From the NCBI RefSeq assembly GCF_963678975.1, contig NC_089279.1:31398660-31462659 (forward strand): 64,000 nt of DNA. Reading direction: 5' to 3'. Shown here piece by piece: positions 33,901-46,520 of this stretch (position 1 is its first letter; every line of letters starts with the position of its first letter). This DNA comes from Dysidea avara. Taxonomy: Eukaryota; Porifera; Demospongiae; Dictyoceratida; Dysideidae. The notes beneath the pieces were generated by a model that saw only the letters and a program-made list of their open reading frames with translations, did not search any database and was not told where the DNA came from. The translations under genes were made by a program, and so were the position numbers.

Positions 33901-36900
33901 CAAAACGGCATGATATAGTGAGTTCCTTCTAAAGGAGGGGCCAGTCAATAGCTTCCACCAATCCAATTTGGCTTTGCTCAACCTTACAGAACTTTCACAC
34001 TATACAAAACACTAAGTTCTCTTCACAGCAGTAGGAAGCGTAACATGCCTTGTATCATTAGTGATGTCATTTGTACAGATAGTAGTATACTGGTCTTGTG
34101 ACACTGTTTCTGATCTCTATTATGAGTAGTACATCTATTCTTGTTGGTTACAAACGTACACTATGTATTGTTACGAGGTAGCTGTAAGAAGATTTTGGAA
34201 CACATGTATACTGTATGTAGTGTGATCCACCAACTTACACACTAGAGCATTTTTTTATACTTGAACTCAAGACAAAAAGAGAGATGTTTAAAAATGTACT
34301 CTTCTATTTTCTTGATGTCTACCTTATGGCCTAAAGTTATTGACACTTTTTATTCAGGGAGAATCCCAGATGCTATACTACTACTACACTGTATGTCCTA
34401 ACATTGTAAGGTTTTGTTGTATTTATACATACAGTAATCTGGGTGTTCTGGTATTGCAGATGGATTGGATTGTGTGGTTTTGTTAAGGAGAATGAAAAGT
34501 TTTGTAGGAAGTTAGGAACTAATAAAATGGTTTTACCAATTTGTAAAAAACTTAATTGTGCTTGGCCGTTATCACAGGAAACGTTCTTTTGATCATGAAG
34601 TGTTTACTTACTGTTTTTAAACACCAACTTTAATTATGTTTACAGCTATAAGAATTAAGGTTCGTCCAAAAATAATTTTTTTTGTGCCTTCTAGCTTTTA
34701 AAAGATTTTTGATTATCACTCATAGACACTTTGTACAGGTTCTGCCTTCTGTTCACCCTCCAGGACTCAGTGTTATTAGTTTTTCACATTTGAGAAGTCA
34801 CTGTACACCTTATCCATAAGAAAGAAATTTTGATGTGACAAGCTGCTGGAGTGCATACCTCTACTCTGAAGTTTGAAGGTTATAATCATACAGTATAGTA
34901 GTACTGTATTAGCAAGAGTTTATAATATACATACTGATGAGAGTAACTTACTCTCATATACCCCTGTAGAAGGACGTATCATGAAGTTATGACTTAGCAC
35001 TTCTGAGTTCACCTGTTTTTCTTTGTATAATTAATGATGTCATATGGTATCAATTGAACGTGTAGCTAACAACGTCCCTAGCAACCAAATTAACTCCAGC
35101 TCTAAGCATTTCTCACCAAACTACAATTGTTCCTTCATGGGTTAAGATCGCTTCGTAGGCATTTCTTGCTAGGCCATTTGCGAATATGGCTATCCTGAAC
35201 ATCACGAGTGTGAAATGATGCTAACGATTCTTGCACTTTTACGGCTGTTCGTACGTCACAAACCACAACATCTTGTCATTACATCATAACTTCACGATAT
35301 ACCCTTCTACAGGGTATATGAGAGTAGGATACTCTCCTCGGTATATATATATATATATTATGTATTAGGGATCACAGAGATTTGTAATTTTCTTCATTTG
35401 TAATGCTGTGTAGTGGCTGGCTGAATGGCTACTTTACTTTTCAGTAATTGATAGTTGGGATGTGTATTCAGACGAGATCATTAATTATAGTACCATTCTT
35501 TGTTTTGATGTGATATGTGCTGGTTCACCAGTCATAACTATGTTGGATTATAGCCATAAAAGTAGTGAAACAAGGGAGGTCACCTACATACTAGTGGACA
35601 TTTAATCCATATTTCAGGTATAGGAATGTAATGTCCACTTATCTGCAGGTGTAGGCAACCTTGATCTTCTACTTGTGAAGTGCTGTATACCACCGTGTTA
35701 GTGGGTGTTTCTTTTTTGTCTGTCCCATTTTGCTATTAGCATGATACAATGGGACCTGTAGAGTATGGGCATCTTGGGAACATCATAAGCAACCTGTCCT
35801 GATTTTCCATGTCTGAGGGAGTCCCAAAAAACTGTGTATATATACAATGTTTCAGTTCTTAGTTCAAAGTCTGTGCTCTTACAGAGGCTGTGATATGTCA
35901 GTGTTGTCATGCTTAATTGATGTTTTAACAGTATGCTTTGCAGAGGGGGTGCGCATAAGAGTACATTCGTGAATTGTTGAAAATTGTGAATTTCCCTTAT
36001 AAAGAGGGGTCCTTAGTTAAGGGGTGTATAAGCTACTCGTACTGTTGATTTGAGACCTATTCAGATGTCCTTTATGAACAGGTTACTAACAATTCAAGCG
36101 CATCCTTTGTATACATTCACACCAAAGGATGCCATCTATCCCATAATTGTTTGAGTGAAACTATATACCACTTGTGAAAGTGAATCACATGCATTGATTG
36201 TAGCCTTACTTGGCAGCCACCTCCTACAATAAGACCACCTCTTTTTAGTGGCTAAATGTGCCACATTCACTTATGATTGAGGCGATGGTTTTGGTCCCAT
36301 ACATAAGTAGGCCTGTCTATTCAGTTTCTTTTAGGAAAGGGACAATGAGTCCATTTAATCTCTAGGTGTATAGCCAGCTAATACCTTGACAGTTTTTTAC
36401 ATCACGCACATATGAAGGCAGTTTTATTGAAGAAATCATGATGATCTTGTTTACGTTTACCATACCATAAACAAGCGCATGTGACACATGTACCATTGGG
36501 GATGAACTAATAATTATAAGACATTCAAAATCTCCATGAGCAGGCAAATAAGATGGTGTATAGGTTCAGTTGATTTGAGACTTGGTTTTCTGAGAAATAG
36601 CTCGAGTAAATATTTGCATATTTTTTTCTTGTATGAGTGCATCACATGCTTGGATATCTTGTATTGGAGGCTTTTATGTTATGACGTGTGTGATTCTGCA
36701 AAGAACAGCCAGTGCATCGTGATATTCTATCGTGCAACTCTGGTTTTGTAGAAAAATAATTTGTATGATTATTATTGAGATATTGAAGTTGAAAATGTAT
36801 CAATTACAAGATCTAGCAACTTTCACAGACATGTTTGTAATAGCATGATGATTTCTGAATGTTTCAGGTTCCATTGAATTTGTAATTTGCCCATCAGACT

Positions 36901-39900
36901 TTGTGGTATACATGACATGGCCACTATAATGAGGTGGTCTTATTAATGAGGTGGCTGTTTAGTAAGGTTTCAGTGTACAACAATCTTTGTTCCATGGTTC
37001 AGGTTTTACTTTTATAACTTTATACTCTGGTGAATACTACAGTAACTGGAAAGTGGAAAATCAGGACACCTCTGATTGGTCCTGTCTGTTGTCACACCTT
37101 TTGGCAGAATTTCTTATTCAAGCAATTATTTATTTTAATAGTGTGGTCTAAGCATATTGAGATAGTGAGAAATCATCAGCTGTTGCATTAAAATGATATA
37201 TATGGTTTTGCTTCAACTTCCTTGTATGGACATTATTTCACAGTCTATTGGTTGTCATACACCTGTTATGAATTCTTCAGTTAATTTGTGGTCTTCTTGG
37301 TAGACTGATATCCTTGTGTTAGTCATTTCTTGTGTAGGAAGTATACTTGATATCATTAGTACGCCTACCTTTTGGTGTGTGCGTGTGTGCACGCGCGCGT
37401 AGCGCTCGAGCGTGCAGATGTGTGTGGTGCAGTGTCACACACGCACACTGCACCACACACATCTGCACGCACTCGAGCGCTACGCGCGCGCGTGCGCACA
37501 CACACACACACACCACGATCTCACTTGTTTATTATCTGCATTATGGCAAAGTCTCAACAAACACAAATTTGATAAATGAGTGATTACACAGGAAATCTCA
37601 GTAGTCAAAATCATGTACGTACCTCTGCACCACACACATCTGCACGCACTCGAGCGCTACGCGCGCGCGTGCGCACACACACACACACACACCACGATCT
37701 CACTTGTTTATTATCTGCATTATGGCAAAGTCTCAACAAACACAAATTTGATAAATGAGTGATTACACAGGAAATCTCAGTAGTCAAAATCATGTACGTA
37801 CCTCTGCACCACACACATCTGCACGCACTCGAGCGCTACGCGCGCGCGTGCGCGCACACACACACACACACCACGATCTCACTTGTTTATTATCTGCATT
37901 ATGGCAAAGTCTCAACAAACACAAATTTGATAAATGAGTGATTACACAGGAAATCTCAGTAGTCAAAATCATGTACGTACCTCAGAATCCATATAGTCTG
38001 TTCCTCATGTACATTATAATTGGAAGAAATTGGGATTCAATTATTGTTCACCCACTGCTGTTGGTGTTCACTCAAGGATATCCTTAGTGCTAACTGTGTG
38101 GAAGTATTGTTCCTTGGGAGTATGCTGGTACACAAATCAACACCACTCACTTTTCTTCCTGTGGATCAATCTTTATCCCCTCTGGGAGATTCGCCCACCT
38201 GGCCAATGAGTATTTTATTTTACAAACCTTTTGAGTTTAGTCCAGGTGAGGGTACTTCCCAGTAGGGTGGATAGGCAATAGTGGGTACTTGGATCAGGGG
38301 CCTGGTCTGTAGAAGGAAAGACGATGTGTATGCATGATGTAAACCTTGTTGTTGGCCTACAAGAGATCCATGCCCCCAGCTTGGACTCCACACAGTTGGG
38401 GACAGGGCTGCTGCCATGAGCAACACCAACAATGACCGTGTGTGTTACACAGGTCTACCTACCATGAGGAGGTTGGCAGCATACATGCACGCATGCATTC
38501 TAAGCACCAATGTGTACAAGGTGTATGTCCAAGTGCAGACAGTTACAGTAAATATTAAACAGTAATCCTTCATCACTATTGTGTAATCCCCTTATGGCTG
38601 CTGTCACCATGGTCGATGTTATTTATTACCCAGCTAGTATAAAAGTGTCTGTTATGTCTGTGACAACATGGACAGTAGGACACTTCTAGTTTTAGGGGCA
38701 GTGTTTGTACATTAGGATGATCACACATATGTACACTTTCTCTACTATACAATGGTTTACTTCAAGTAGAAGCATAGGTGTAGACTTCAGGTCTGTATGA
38801 CATACGTACTGGTCTGTGTTATAAAGTCTTTCACACATGCAAGTGTAAGGCTTGAGGAAGGGAGTGTTTATTTCATTTTGTTTTGCCAATTGGTTTTCAT
38901 ACTGTGTAGACTCCAAGTGAAAGTGGTTACATTATAATGTATGTAGGAGGTTGAAGGCTTACAAATGACAGTGGTGATATACAGTGTCACAATACTGTGT
39001 TCTGTTCTTGGAAAGATGTAATTCGTGGAGCAAACGTAAAGGGATTTCTCTACATTGTATGTTGAGCTGAAATCACTGTCAGTAGTTGTGTACAGATATG
39101 TGCTGCCCATGGGATGACAGAAAAGGGAACAGTTGTAAAGAGTGTTTAGTAGTGTACACAAGTAGTCGAATCATTCCCTTAGAACCTGTACAAGTACTAT
39201 GGTGGTAATGATATTATCCCTAGTATATGGACAATTCCTTCTACATTGTAATCACACTACTTCAGCCTTGTTCTATATTCATTTTATTTGAGCTGAAGCA
39301 AAATATCTTCTTTTTAAATTAGTATCTGAACAGTCACTTCAATTCAGATATAACTGAAGGTTAGATACTATATAAGTCCTACTGGAATGTGTAGAAATAG
39401 GATATGTGGTACATTGTTATAATATTGGAAGTACAGTACAGTTACGTGTGTGTGGAGTATGTATTTTATTTACTATGGTAGATCATGTTACTTACAATGA
39501 ATTATCATGTACAAGAATATTACGGGTGTCACTATTGGTTAATAGGAATCAGATGTCCGGTGTGTCGAAGTCGTATTCCTATTAATTCATTTGAGAATCA
39601 CATGATGAAGTGTTTGGAACCTAAACTGTCATATAATGGTGAGTTTGTGTGTGCATATGCATGTATGTATGTGTTGCAGCATAGCCAAGTGGCTAGAGTA
39701 TCAGCCTGGTAATCGAAAGGTTCCCCGGTTATGCCAATTCGGTGTTGTTTTTGTTTCCGTGTCAAATGGAGAAGCAGCCCATAACATCAATGGGTACCTG
39801 GTGTTTACTGGGACAGCAAATGCCCAACTGTCCTTGTCTCGCTTAGTGGTGTTGGGGTTGTTGTGGAACTTTGGGTTCCGTGACCTCTCTCCATTTTACC

Positions 39901-42900
39901 GGACAGTCCTACTAGTCCTGGCCCAGGAGAATTTTCCTGCACAAGCCTCAAGTGCCTGAGTAGTGCACAGGCATACCAGTGCTGGTTTGCTGGGCGGCAA
40001 TAGCTGTGTTTCGCATGGCTGCCAAAGACTTTGCTTTGATTTATGTATGTGTTGTGTGTGTATGTATGTGCGTGCATGCTGTTTCCTGTTGTCAATATTG
40101 TTTTACTTTGTACAGTATCTCAACTGGACCATGACGCTGGAGAGTGTATCATTTGTCTAGAAGATATGGTTGTTGGTGAGAACACTTTGTGTACTGAGCA
40201 TGTGTAGTAAACAAATCATGTTGAAAGTGGTGTACTCAAGTATACCAAATGACATGGGTCTCTCAGATCCACCTTGCTCTCCAAGTATTTACAATGAAAA
40301 TAGGTGAAGCATTCTAAAAATGGACTACATCTTTGAGCAATTTATTATCTCTATGTCATCGTTAAACCAGCTGGCTATGATCCTTCCCTTGTTCTACATG
40401 ATTGGTGGATCAATACCACAGTCAACATGTACTTTAGAATAGATAGCCCTAAATGTTTTGAAAAATTGTTGGGACTCAAGAGCATTACATTATTTTTAAG
40501 AATATAGTCAGGGGAAGTTGGTCACTCTTCATAACCCTACAATTACACAACCAAAACCAAGCATTGTTCCAGGTGTAAATGCTTCTTTAACGTCTTTGAA
40601 AACAGTGTGCTGTGCTGAGAAGGCTTGTAATTGCCCTGGGATGCATCGGTATGGATATATGATCCGTCCTTTAGAATACACAAGTACAACGAGAAATAGT
40701 TCGATTAGGGATCAAAGAAATACAAAGTAGTGAAACAAGGGAGATCGCCTATACCACTTCAATCTCTACTTCAGTCTATAACCATGACTGAAGTAAGGAT
40801 TAAATTTCCACTAGTATATCTGCAGGTGTAGGCACAGTCAATCAGGCAGTCAGTCAGTAGAAAATTCCACTGAATAAATTAAAAATTGTAGCAACCTATT
40901 GAAAGTGTTTTAGATCGTATTGAAGGTACTTTTGGGCTTGGTTATACCTAACCAATACTGCCAAGGCACCATGAAGGTGTATTGTGAGGCTGGTTTTAGG
41001 GTGATATTTTTTTCATGATCCCTAATGTACGGTACTACTGTACTATATGATTAGGGATTAGGAGGTGTCAACATTTCATGAAATGATGACATACGAGTGT
41101 TCTTCCTCTGGAGTATATCATCTTCAGTTTTGAGGGCAGAAAATCTGTAATTGAGATTATTATTGGTGTGCGCTATATTGGAATGTATTTAATAAATCAA
41201 AAACTGATCATGAAATATTTGAAGCATTAGCACTCACATAGCTATCAATTAGTAGTATGGAGGTGTACAATAATTGTATGCTATTACTAGTAAATCTTGT
41301 GTGTATGTGCATAGATAGCATATTTCTGAAAGCTCACATACAAATACTACAATGATTTCAAATGTACATGGATGATTAAATACCTGTGCCTACAATAATT
41401 ACCTAGATTTAGTACTAGTCCAAAATACTTAACGTGTTCTGCCTGTCACACATTGCATCTTCTCTTTCAGGTGACTCTATTGCAAGACTACCCTGCTTGT
41501 GTGTTTATCATCAAAAGTAAGACTATAACATGTGTGACTGTCTCAGCAAAAACCCGCCTAGTTCACACAGCATGCATTTTGAGAAAAACGAAGTTCAAAA
41601 AAGAAATGGTGAATTTATGCATGTTAGTATGCAAATTTTAATCGAGCAGGAAAGGAAGTCACAAATCAATTAAACCTATACACCATCTTATTTACCTGCT
41701 CGTAGAGAGGTTGAAACTCATAGTTTATTTATTTAGCCCCAATGGTACGTGTGTTACATGTGCTTGTTTATGGTGTGGTGAACGTAAACAAGATAGTCCA
41801 GCGCCTAAGCCAAATATTTGTTCACTTTTTGATAAAAGCACCAATTTTTTTACAGAGTATATGGAGCATGCACTAAGTGTTTTAAGAAGGGGAGGCACGT
41901 AAAAAGTCCTCAGGAACACCCCTTTTTGCACCCTGACAAGAAAACTATTTGTTACTATTAAAAATCAATCGTGTTTCTATCAAGTTAACTGCTGGGCCTA
42001 GTATCATAGTAGTACAAAGCATACAGCTGGAACATATTAGCCTATTAGTAATCTATAAAAAACAAATAGTTTTTCTCACCTAGGCAGTAAACAAAATCAC
42101 TAAAATTTCCATTTGCAGGGATTCTGTTAAAGTTTTGGACCTTCAATGCTGACGATTGTGTAGTACTATGCACAAGGATCATCCTGATGTGTATCGTTTC
42201 TTTATTAAAGGGGTATAACAAAAGTTATTTAATGCTAAAGTCACAGGTGGATATCTCAACAAAAAACCATGAACTACAGCAGTTCAATTATCAAGTACAG
42301 AGCTTGAACAAAAGGTCCCTTGTCCTTATACTGGGCACCATATGAAAGGTAATTAAATTTATAGTTTAATGAAGGCAGTTGCAAGTTGTTTCAACATCTT
42401 GTTCTCAAGTTATAGCGCTTTCAATTCAGTGTAATATAGTATAAGCAAGAAAAGCACAAGGAAGTGTCATAAGGTACTTCTTAGTGCTCAAAATCTCACT
42501 TCATTGGAACCTAGCTCCTTTATGCTTATTTTGAGCATTATCACAGCACTAAGAAATACCTTAATACTCATCTGTGTGCTTTTCTTGCTTATAGTACAGT
42601 AATTATGTAAGTCAACCTCACACTAATTGCAACAAAAGCAAACTCAACAGATTTTGTTTCCTTATTATGTCCTCAATGACAGAAAAAAAGTCCTAAGGAA
42701 TCCTCGTGGGGGAACAGTGTGAAAATCATTGAAATAAAAACCCACTTCTTTGCTCCTTAATGGTTTGATGTTTTTACAGTTTTTATAGTCATATCTCAGC
42801 TAGGGTATTACTTGTATCAAAACTTATTATACCACTAAAAAGCTCTCGCAAAGATGAATCTTTTGGTACTACAATTATCACCTTAGGATAAAGTGTTAAC

Positions 42901-45900
42901 AAGTTATAATCAAATATAATTAATAATATACAGTGCTATCAAAGAGACTGTAGCAAACGCCCTTGTATGACTACTCAAGTGTGCCAATACCATTGACGTA
43001 AGATGTGTTTGTGCAGCCAGTTCTCTTGCAGTTACCACAAGCAGGAGTGCACTCATTATTGTGCTTCTTGCACGAGCATCTTAGATTACTGCAGTCAGTC
43101 TGTCAGTTGCATCTGATCACCAGCAGCAGATGTTCAGGACCAGGAGGTAGCGGTGTTTGAAGTGGCACAAACCCCTCTTCACACTCTTACCATCCCCAGT
43201 CTCTGGGATGAAGTTCTACAGCTAATCCTTTCATTCTTGAATTTGAAGGTACACGTGAAGGATGTGGTACTTTGCTGCTGCTAAAGTTGGTGATAAGGAT
43301 GCACCTTTTCACAAAACCATTTATGTCAGAGAGAATCTAGTGTGTCAGTTAACATTCCATTGTAGACTAGTGCTAGAGCTTTCTCTCCTGCATTTATCAC
43401 ATCATGTGTGGAGGCTGAATCAGAATGGAACACTTTTGCTTGCTCACGCAACATACTGCTTGCTTTGAATTTGCTAAGGGGTGTCTTTTTTTCCAATCCC
43501 ATAGAGATGTGATGTTCCCAAGAATAGCATGGATGAAGAGGATGTTGCTACAGATGTCTTGACCAAGCTTTTATTTTGCGGCTCTGATGTTCCAGATGTA
43601 AAGCTTTTTAGTGTTTTTCTTTGGCTCAAGACGAAAGAAGATGTCACGGTAGTTTAGACTTGTGTGGTAGCAGAGCAGAACAATGAGGTCAGTGTCTTTA
43701 CCAACTAGCACAGTGGTACTGGTGGTAGCAGATTGAACATCCTTCTGAACAATCAAAAGATCAGCATCTCCTGGTGCATGGTAAGTTTTGTAGTTACTTT
43801 TGTACTCAGCATGAAAATAAATTGCTGCTCATTTGTTCAGTTGGACAAAAACTGGTCCTTCTTCATTTTGATGGTCATGTTAGCAGCAACTGTCACAGTT
43901 GCACCAGCCATTCCTTTTGACTGCCTCTGATGTGTCATATCTTTTATGTTCATATTTACATAGCTATCAAATACAACTATGGCATCCTTGTACTTTCTTG
44001 CTGCATATTCTGTGTACTGGTGGCAGATGTCTTCATAATAGAACTGCGCGACCATGCATGGTATGCATTGTAGAAGTGTTCCACCATCCAGGACATACTG
44101 AATGCCATCATCTGGGTGGAATATCTGCTAGGACACCACTTTCACAGATCTTCTATTGCATCAGCAAGTGCTGGCTAACTTCTACACAGCTCATGTTTGA
44201 AGGTTAACTCCAGATCATCTGATGATTACATGACAGTAGTAAGTCTCTGATCTGAAAGAGGAGCAGAGGATCAACCTGAATCCCTCCGAAGATGACCAAA
44301 GATGACCAAAAATCTCTCCTTAGATGAAAAAATTATAGACCTGCCATTGCTTGATGTGGTTGGCATTGGCTCCTTCCTCTTGGTTGGTGTCTTTTGCTAT
44401 TTGGTGTGGGTTGAAGTATTTGCGGCAACATTGCTGATGTACTACTTCCCCAGGCATAGTACAAATGCTGTCATTCCTGGAAATACTGACCTGGTTGATG
44501 GTTGAACTATCCTTTGCTGTTCGAATAGAAGATGGGACACCTGTATCTGCAGAAGTCTTGTAGATGGTGCACAATACAGGTTGTGCATCCATTGCTGGAA
44601 TAAGAATTGAGAATATTTGAGCGAGCTGGAATACGGAATGATCAGCTTACCTTTATCTAAAAGTCTCTGGTTCATTCCCAGGTTTCAGCACCTAATCAAG
44701 ATAGACAAAGTTTGCCCTGACTTGTTCAGTTAGTTAGTAAGTATTCTTCTCATGCTATTACCAGCATTAAAAAGCCACTACAACTACTCTGCCTTATATA
44801 CCATACAATGTTGGGCCCGATCATTCTCATTGGTAGATGTGATATTTTGCGCATCCACAACATAACCTTTCTCTGCTGGTTGAAAACTCTCAAGCTCACT
44901 ATAGTACTCTGTAGCATGCAACAACATGCATAAAGGTATTACTACAGTAGTTACAGTTGCAAAACATGTACACATACAAAGAGTAAGCAAATCCAGGATA
45001 TATTTAATTATACCTCATTAACACATTTTCCTAAGGTGATAATTTTAGTAACAAAAGATTTGTCTTTGCGAGAGCTTTTTAATGGTATAATAAGTTTTGA
45101 TATAAGTAGTACCCTAGCTGAGATATGACTATAAACACTGTAAAAACATCAAACCGTTAAGGAGCAAAAAAAGTGGAGTTTTATTTTAATTGTTTTCTCA
45201 CTATTACCCCATGAGGATTCCTTAGGACTTTTTTCTGTCATTGAGGACATAATAAGGAAACTAAATCTGTTGAGTTTGCTTTTGTTGCAATTAGTGTGAG
45301 GTTGACCCAATATTCTTGGTAAAATGCCTGTACTATTATGCTATATTACACTGAATTGAAAGCGCTGTAACTTGAGAACAAGATGTTGAAACAACTTGCA
45401 ACTGCCTTCATTAAATTATAAATTTAATTACCTTTCATATGGTGCCCAGTATAAGGACAAGAGACCTTTTGTTCAAGCTCTGTGCTTGATAATTGAACTG
45501 CTGTAGTTCATGGTTTTTTGTTGAGCTATCCACCTGTGACTTTAGCATTAAATAACTTTTGTTATACCCCTTTAATAAAGAAATGATACACATCAGGATG
45601 ATCCTTGTACATAGTACTACACAATCGTCAGCATCGAAGGTCCAAAACTTTAACAGAATCCCTGCAAATAGAAATTTTAGTGATTTTGTTTACTGCCTAG
45701 GTGGGAAAACTATTTGTTTTTTTTATAGATTACTAATAGGCTATTATGTTCCAGCTGTATGCTTTGTACTGCTATGATACTAGGCCCAGCAGTTAACTTG
45801 ATAGAAACATGATTGATTTTTAATAGTAACAAATGGTTTTCTTGTCAGGGTGCAAATAGGGGTGTTCCTGAGGACTTTTTACGTGTCTCCCCTTCTTAAA

Positions 45901-46358
45901 ACACTTAGTGCACGCTCCATATACCCTGTAAAAAAATTGGTGCTTTTATCAAAAAGTGAACGATTATGTCAATTTTAAGGGCTTATGTACTGCACTAAGA
46001 TGTTCATCATTTCTTCAATAAACTTCATACGTGTATGCACGTAACCATACCTTTGTTGATCTGCCAATCCATGGTGTACATTTTAAGATGCCAACTCTGT
46101 AGCATAATGCAAATGGAAGCCCGCCCCTTCACAAAACTTTGGTGATCCATTCGTTGGACACTGTAGGTAATGCTGAGAATATAAAAAAAGTTCAGAAGTT
46201 GTGCAAGCTAGGCAGTTTTTTTGCTGAGATGGTCACGGGCTATACATGACTGTATTAAATGCTCAACATCCCTTCTTAGGTGTATAGAAAAATGGCTCAA
46301 AATTAAGCAGAGTTGTCCAGAACATCCAACTGATCTAACCACCACTGATTCCTCTTAA
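30908..46358 (+). CDS. ZNRF1/2-like: ZNRF1/2-like E3 ubiquitin-protein ligase
   Basis: Five exons, 218 residues: 30908-31286, 39546-39638, 40116-40175, 41471-41516, 46280-46358. The start MGGRQS is a typical N-myristoylation signal, as in vertebrate ZNRF1/2, and a low-complexity Ser/Arg-rich region follows to about residue 125. Exon 2 gives a zinc finger C130-x2-C133...H145-x3-C149. Exons 3-5 give the RING: C168/C171, C186/C188, H191, C194, C205 and H208, the last in the family's SCPEHP ending. It should transfer ubiquitin at endosomal or lysosomal membranes (family knowledge). Length is slightly below vertebrate ZNRF1 (about 227). Intron 1 is over 8 kb and repeat-filled. Intron 4 is almost wholly a transposon, so the RING is split across 4.8 kb. 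Its 3' end is convergent with FITM2, 162 bp apart. Confidence 0.88.
31819..32203. mobile_element. MITE-like element with 21-bp inverted termini
   Basis: Starts with ccatattgtctcgaattacag and ends with its inverse (one mismatch). The inner arms share a 'gtttat(t/a)...gagacca' motif. It is in ZNRF intron 1. No target duplication could be assigned. Confidence 0.6.
32565..32970. mobile_element. PIF/Harbinger-like MITE
   Basis: Inverted termini of about 33 bp start GGCCACTCCAAATAAATT and end with the inverse. A TTA trinucleotide flanks both sides (32562-32564 and 32971-32973). A three-base TWA target duplication is the mark of PIF/Harbinger. It has no coding and lies in ZNRF intron 1. Confidence 0.75.
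33522..34125 (+). mobile_element. Terminal-inverted-repeat element, family X, copy 1
   Basis: It matches the reverse complement of 55776-56433 along its length. Shared landmarks are 'agggattggaaatggtgtca' at the head, 'ggaacagaaac', 'tgataccaaaac' and 'ttgctcaacctta'. The right end is a diverged inverse of the left. It is in ZNRF intron 1 and no intact protein is seen. Confidence 0.7.
34939..35336. mobile_element. MITE family R3, copy 1
   Basis: Inverted termini of about 55 bp contain 'catatacccctgtagaagg', and the inverse precedes 'actctc' on the right. A second copy lies at about 63611-64000. It is in ZNRF intron 1 and non-coding. Confidence 0.75.
35572..35655 (+). repeat. Dispersed repeat R5, copy 1
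   Basis: Shares 'agtagtgaaacaagggag' and '(t/a)atctgcaggtgtaggca' with 40727-40850. It is in ZNRF intron 1. Confidence 0.55.
37372..37447. repeat. Inverted partner of the following tandem array
   Basis: This purine/pyrimidine-alternating stretch (gtgtgcacgcgcgcgtagcg) is the reverse complement of the start of the first tandem unit that follows, so the two can form a hairpin. Confidence 0.75.
37448..37982. repeat. Tandem array, three units of 177-179 bp
   Basis: Units begin at 37448, 37625 and 37804 and are nearly identical. Each has 'ctgcaccacacacatctgca', an alternating CG/CA block (gcgcgcgcgtgcgcacaca) and a unique half through 'gtctcaacaaacacaaattt'. The high identity implies recent amplification. 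It lies in ZNRF intron 1. The open frames across it are artefacts. Confidence 0.93.
39679..40034 (+). mobile_element. tRNA-derived SINE-like element, copy 2
   Basis: The head is 'atagccaagtggctagagta' (A-box-like), then 'ggttccccggttatgcc' (B-box-like) about 30 bp on. The body matches 19277-19684 on the other strand. It is in ZNRF intron 2, between the zinc-finger and first RING exons. Confidence 0.65.
40727..41045 (+). repeat. Composite of repeat R5 and the 3' part of repeat R1
   Basis: 40727-40850 resembles 35572-35655. From about 40842 the sequence continues with the R1 tail ('gggcttggttatacctaacc', then 'ggctggttttagggtgat'). It is in ZNRF intron 3. Confidence 0.6.
42442..42591. mobile_element. 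Small palindromic MITE nested in the transposon's left arm
   Basis: The termini 'taagcaagaaaagcaca' and inverse sit next to 'ta' on both sides, and an inner palindrome ('cttagtgct...agcactaag') adds a second stem. The equivalent place in the right arm lacks it, which shows insertion after the arms arose. Confidence 0.75.
42930..44592 (-). pseudogene. Broken transposon protein with Cys-rich (tesmin/TSO1-like CXC) tail
   Basis: Fragments in several minus-strand frames line up in one order. 44592-44320 (MDAQPVLCTIYK...) gives an N-terminal part. 44055-43837 contains VVFDSYVN and THQRQSKG. 43756-43571 contains TVLVGKDTDLIVLLCYH and the end KLYIWNIRAAK. The frame then goes on to ICSNILFIHAILG. 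Near 43050 a Cys cluster follows (LRCSCKKHNNECTPACGNCK), which looks like a CXC zinc domain. The acidic VGKDTDL motif resembles a metal-dependent nuclease core (inference). Similar proteins of unknown function occur in many invertebrates. Stops and frame shifts show that it is dead here. Confidence 0.55.
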
Positions 46359-46520
46359 ATTATAATTAACACTATTATTTTGTCTTGTACAAGTTGTCTT
46401 GTCCGTTCATTTGTGTTACTCCATTATTTTCACATGCCACGAGTGTAATTGTATATATAAAAATACATTGATACTTGTAGAACTACTATTTAACATTAAT
46501 ATGTACATTCACTCCTATTT

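Larger units (their letters stand above)
41524..46244. mobile_element. 4.7-kb transposon with very long inverted termini, filling ZNRF intron 4
   Basis: Inner arms 41819-42905 and 45010-45964 are strongly similar inverted copies (for example 'gttcactttttgataaaagc' on the left and its inverse on the right). The arms continue outwards with weaker similarity ('gtctcagcaaaaac...cgcctag' left, inverse near 46210 right), giving termini of about 1.2-1.4 kb. The middle (42905-45010) carries broken protein-coding sequence on the minus strand, annotated separately. The left end is about 7 nt from the splice donor and the right end about 35 nt from the acceptor. The intron without the element would be about 42 nt, normal for this genome. 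The superfamily is not identified and no clear target duplication was seen. Confidence 0.8.

Noticed and set aside
37319-37972. Open frames over the tandem array
   Set aside because: The same peptide recurs with each 177-179 bp unit on both strands. Repeat artefact.
39681-39740. Possible tRNA gene
   Set aside because: A- and B-box-like sequence is present, but no acceptor stem or complete cloverleaf could be drawn by eye.
39636-39959. 107-codon open frame in ZNRF intron 2
   Set aside because: Lies inside the SINE-like element and overlaps the true exon only in the wrong frame.
41711-41902. 63-codon frame with a Cys pair (TCVTCACLWCGER) that could be a zinc finger exon
   Set aside because: It lies in the transposon's arm, and its 3' half is repeated inverted in the other arm. 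No splice link to ZNRF, whose next exon is at 46280.
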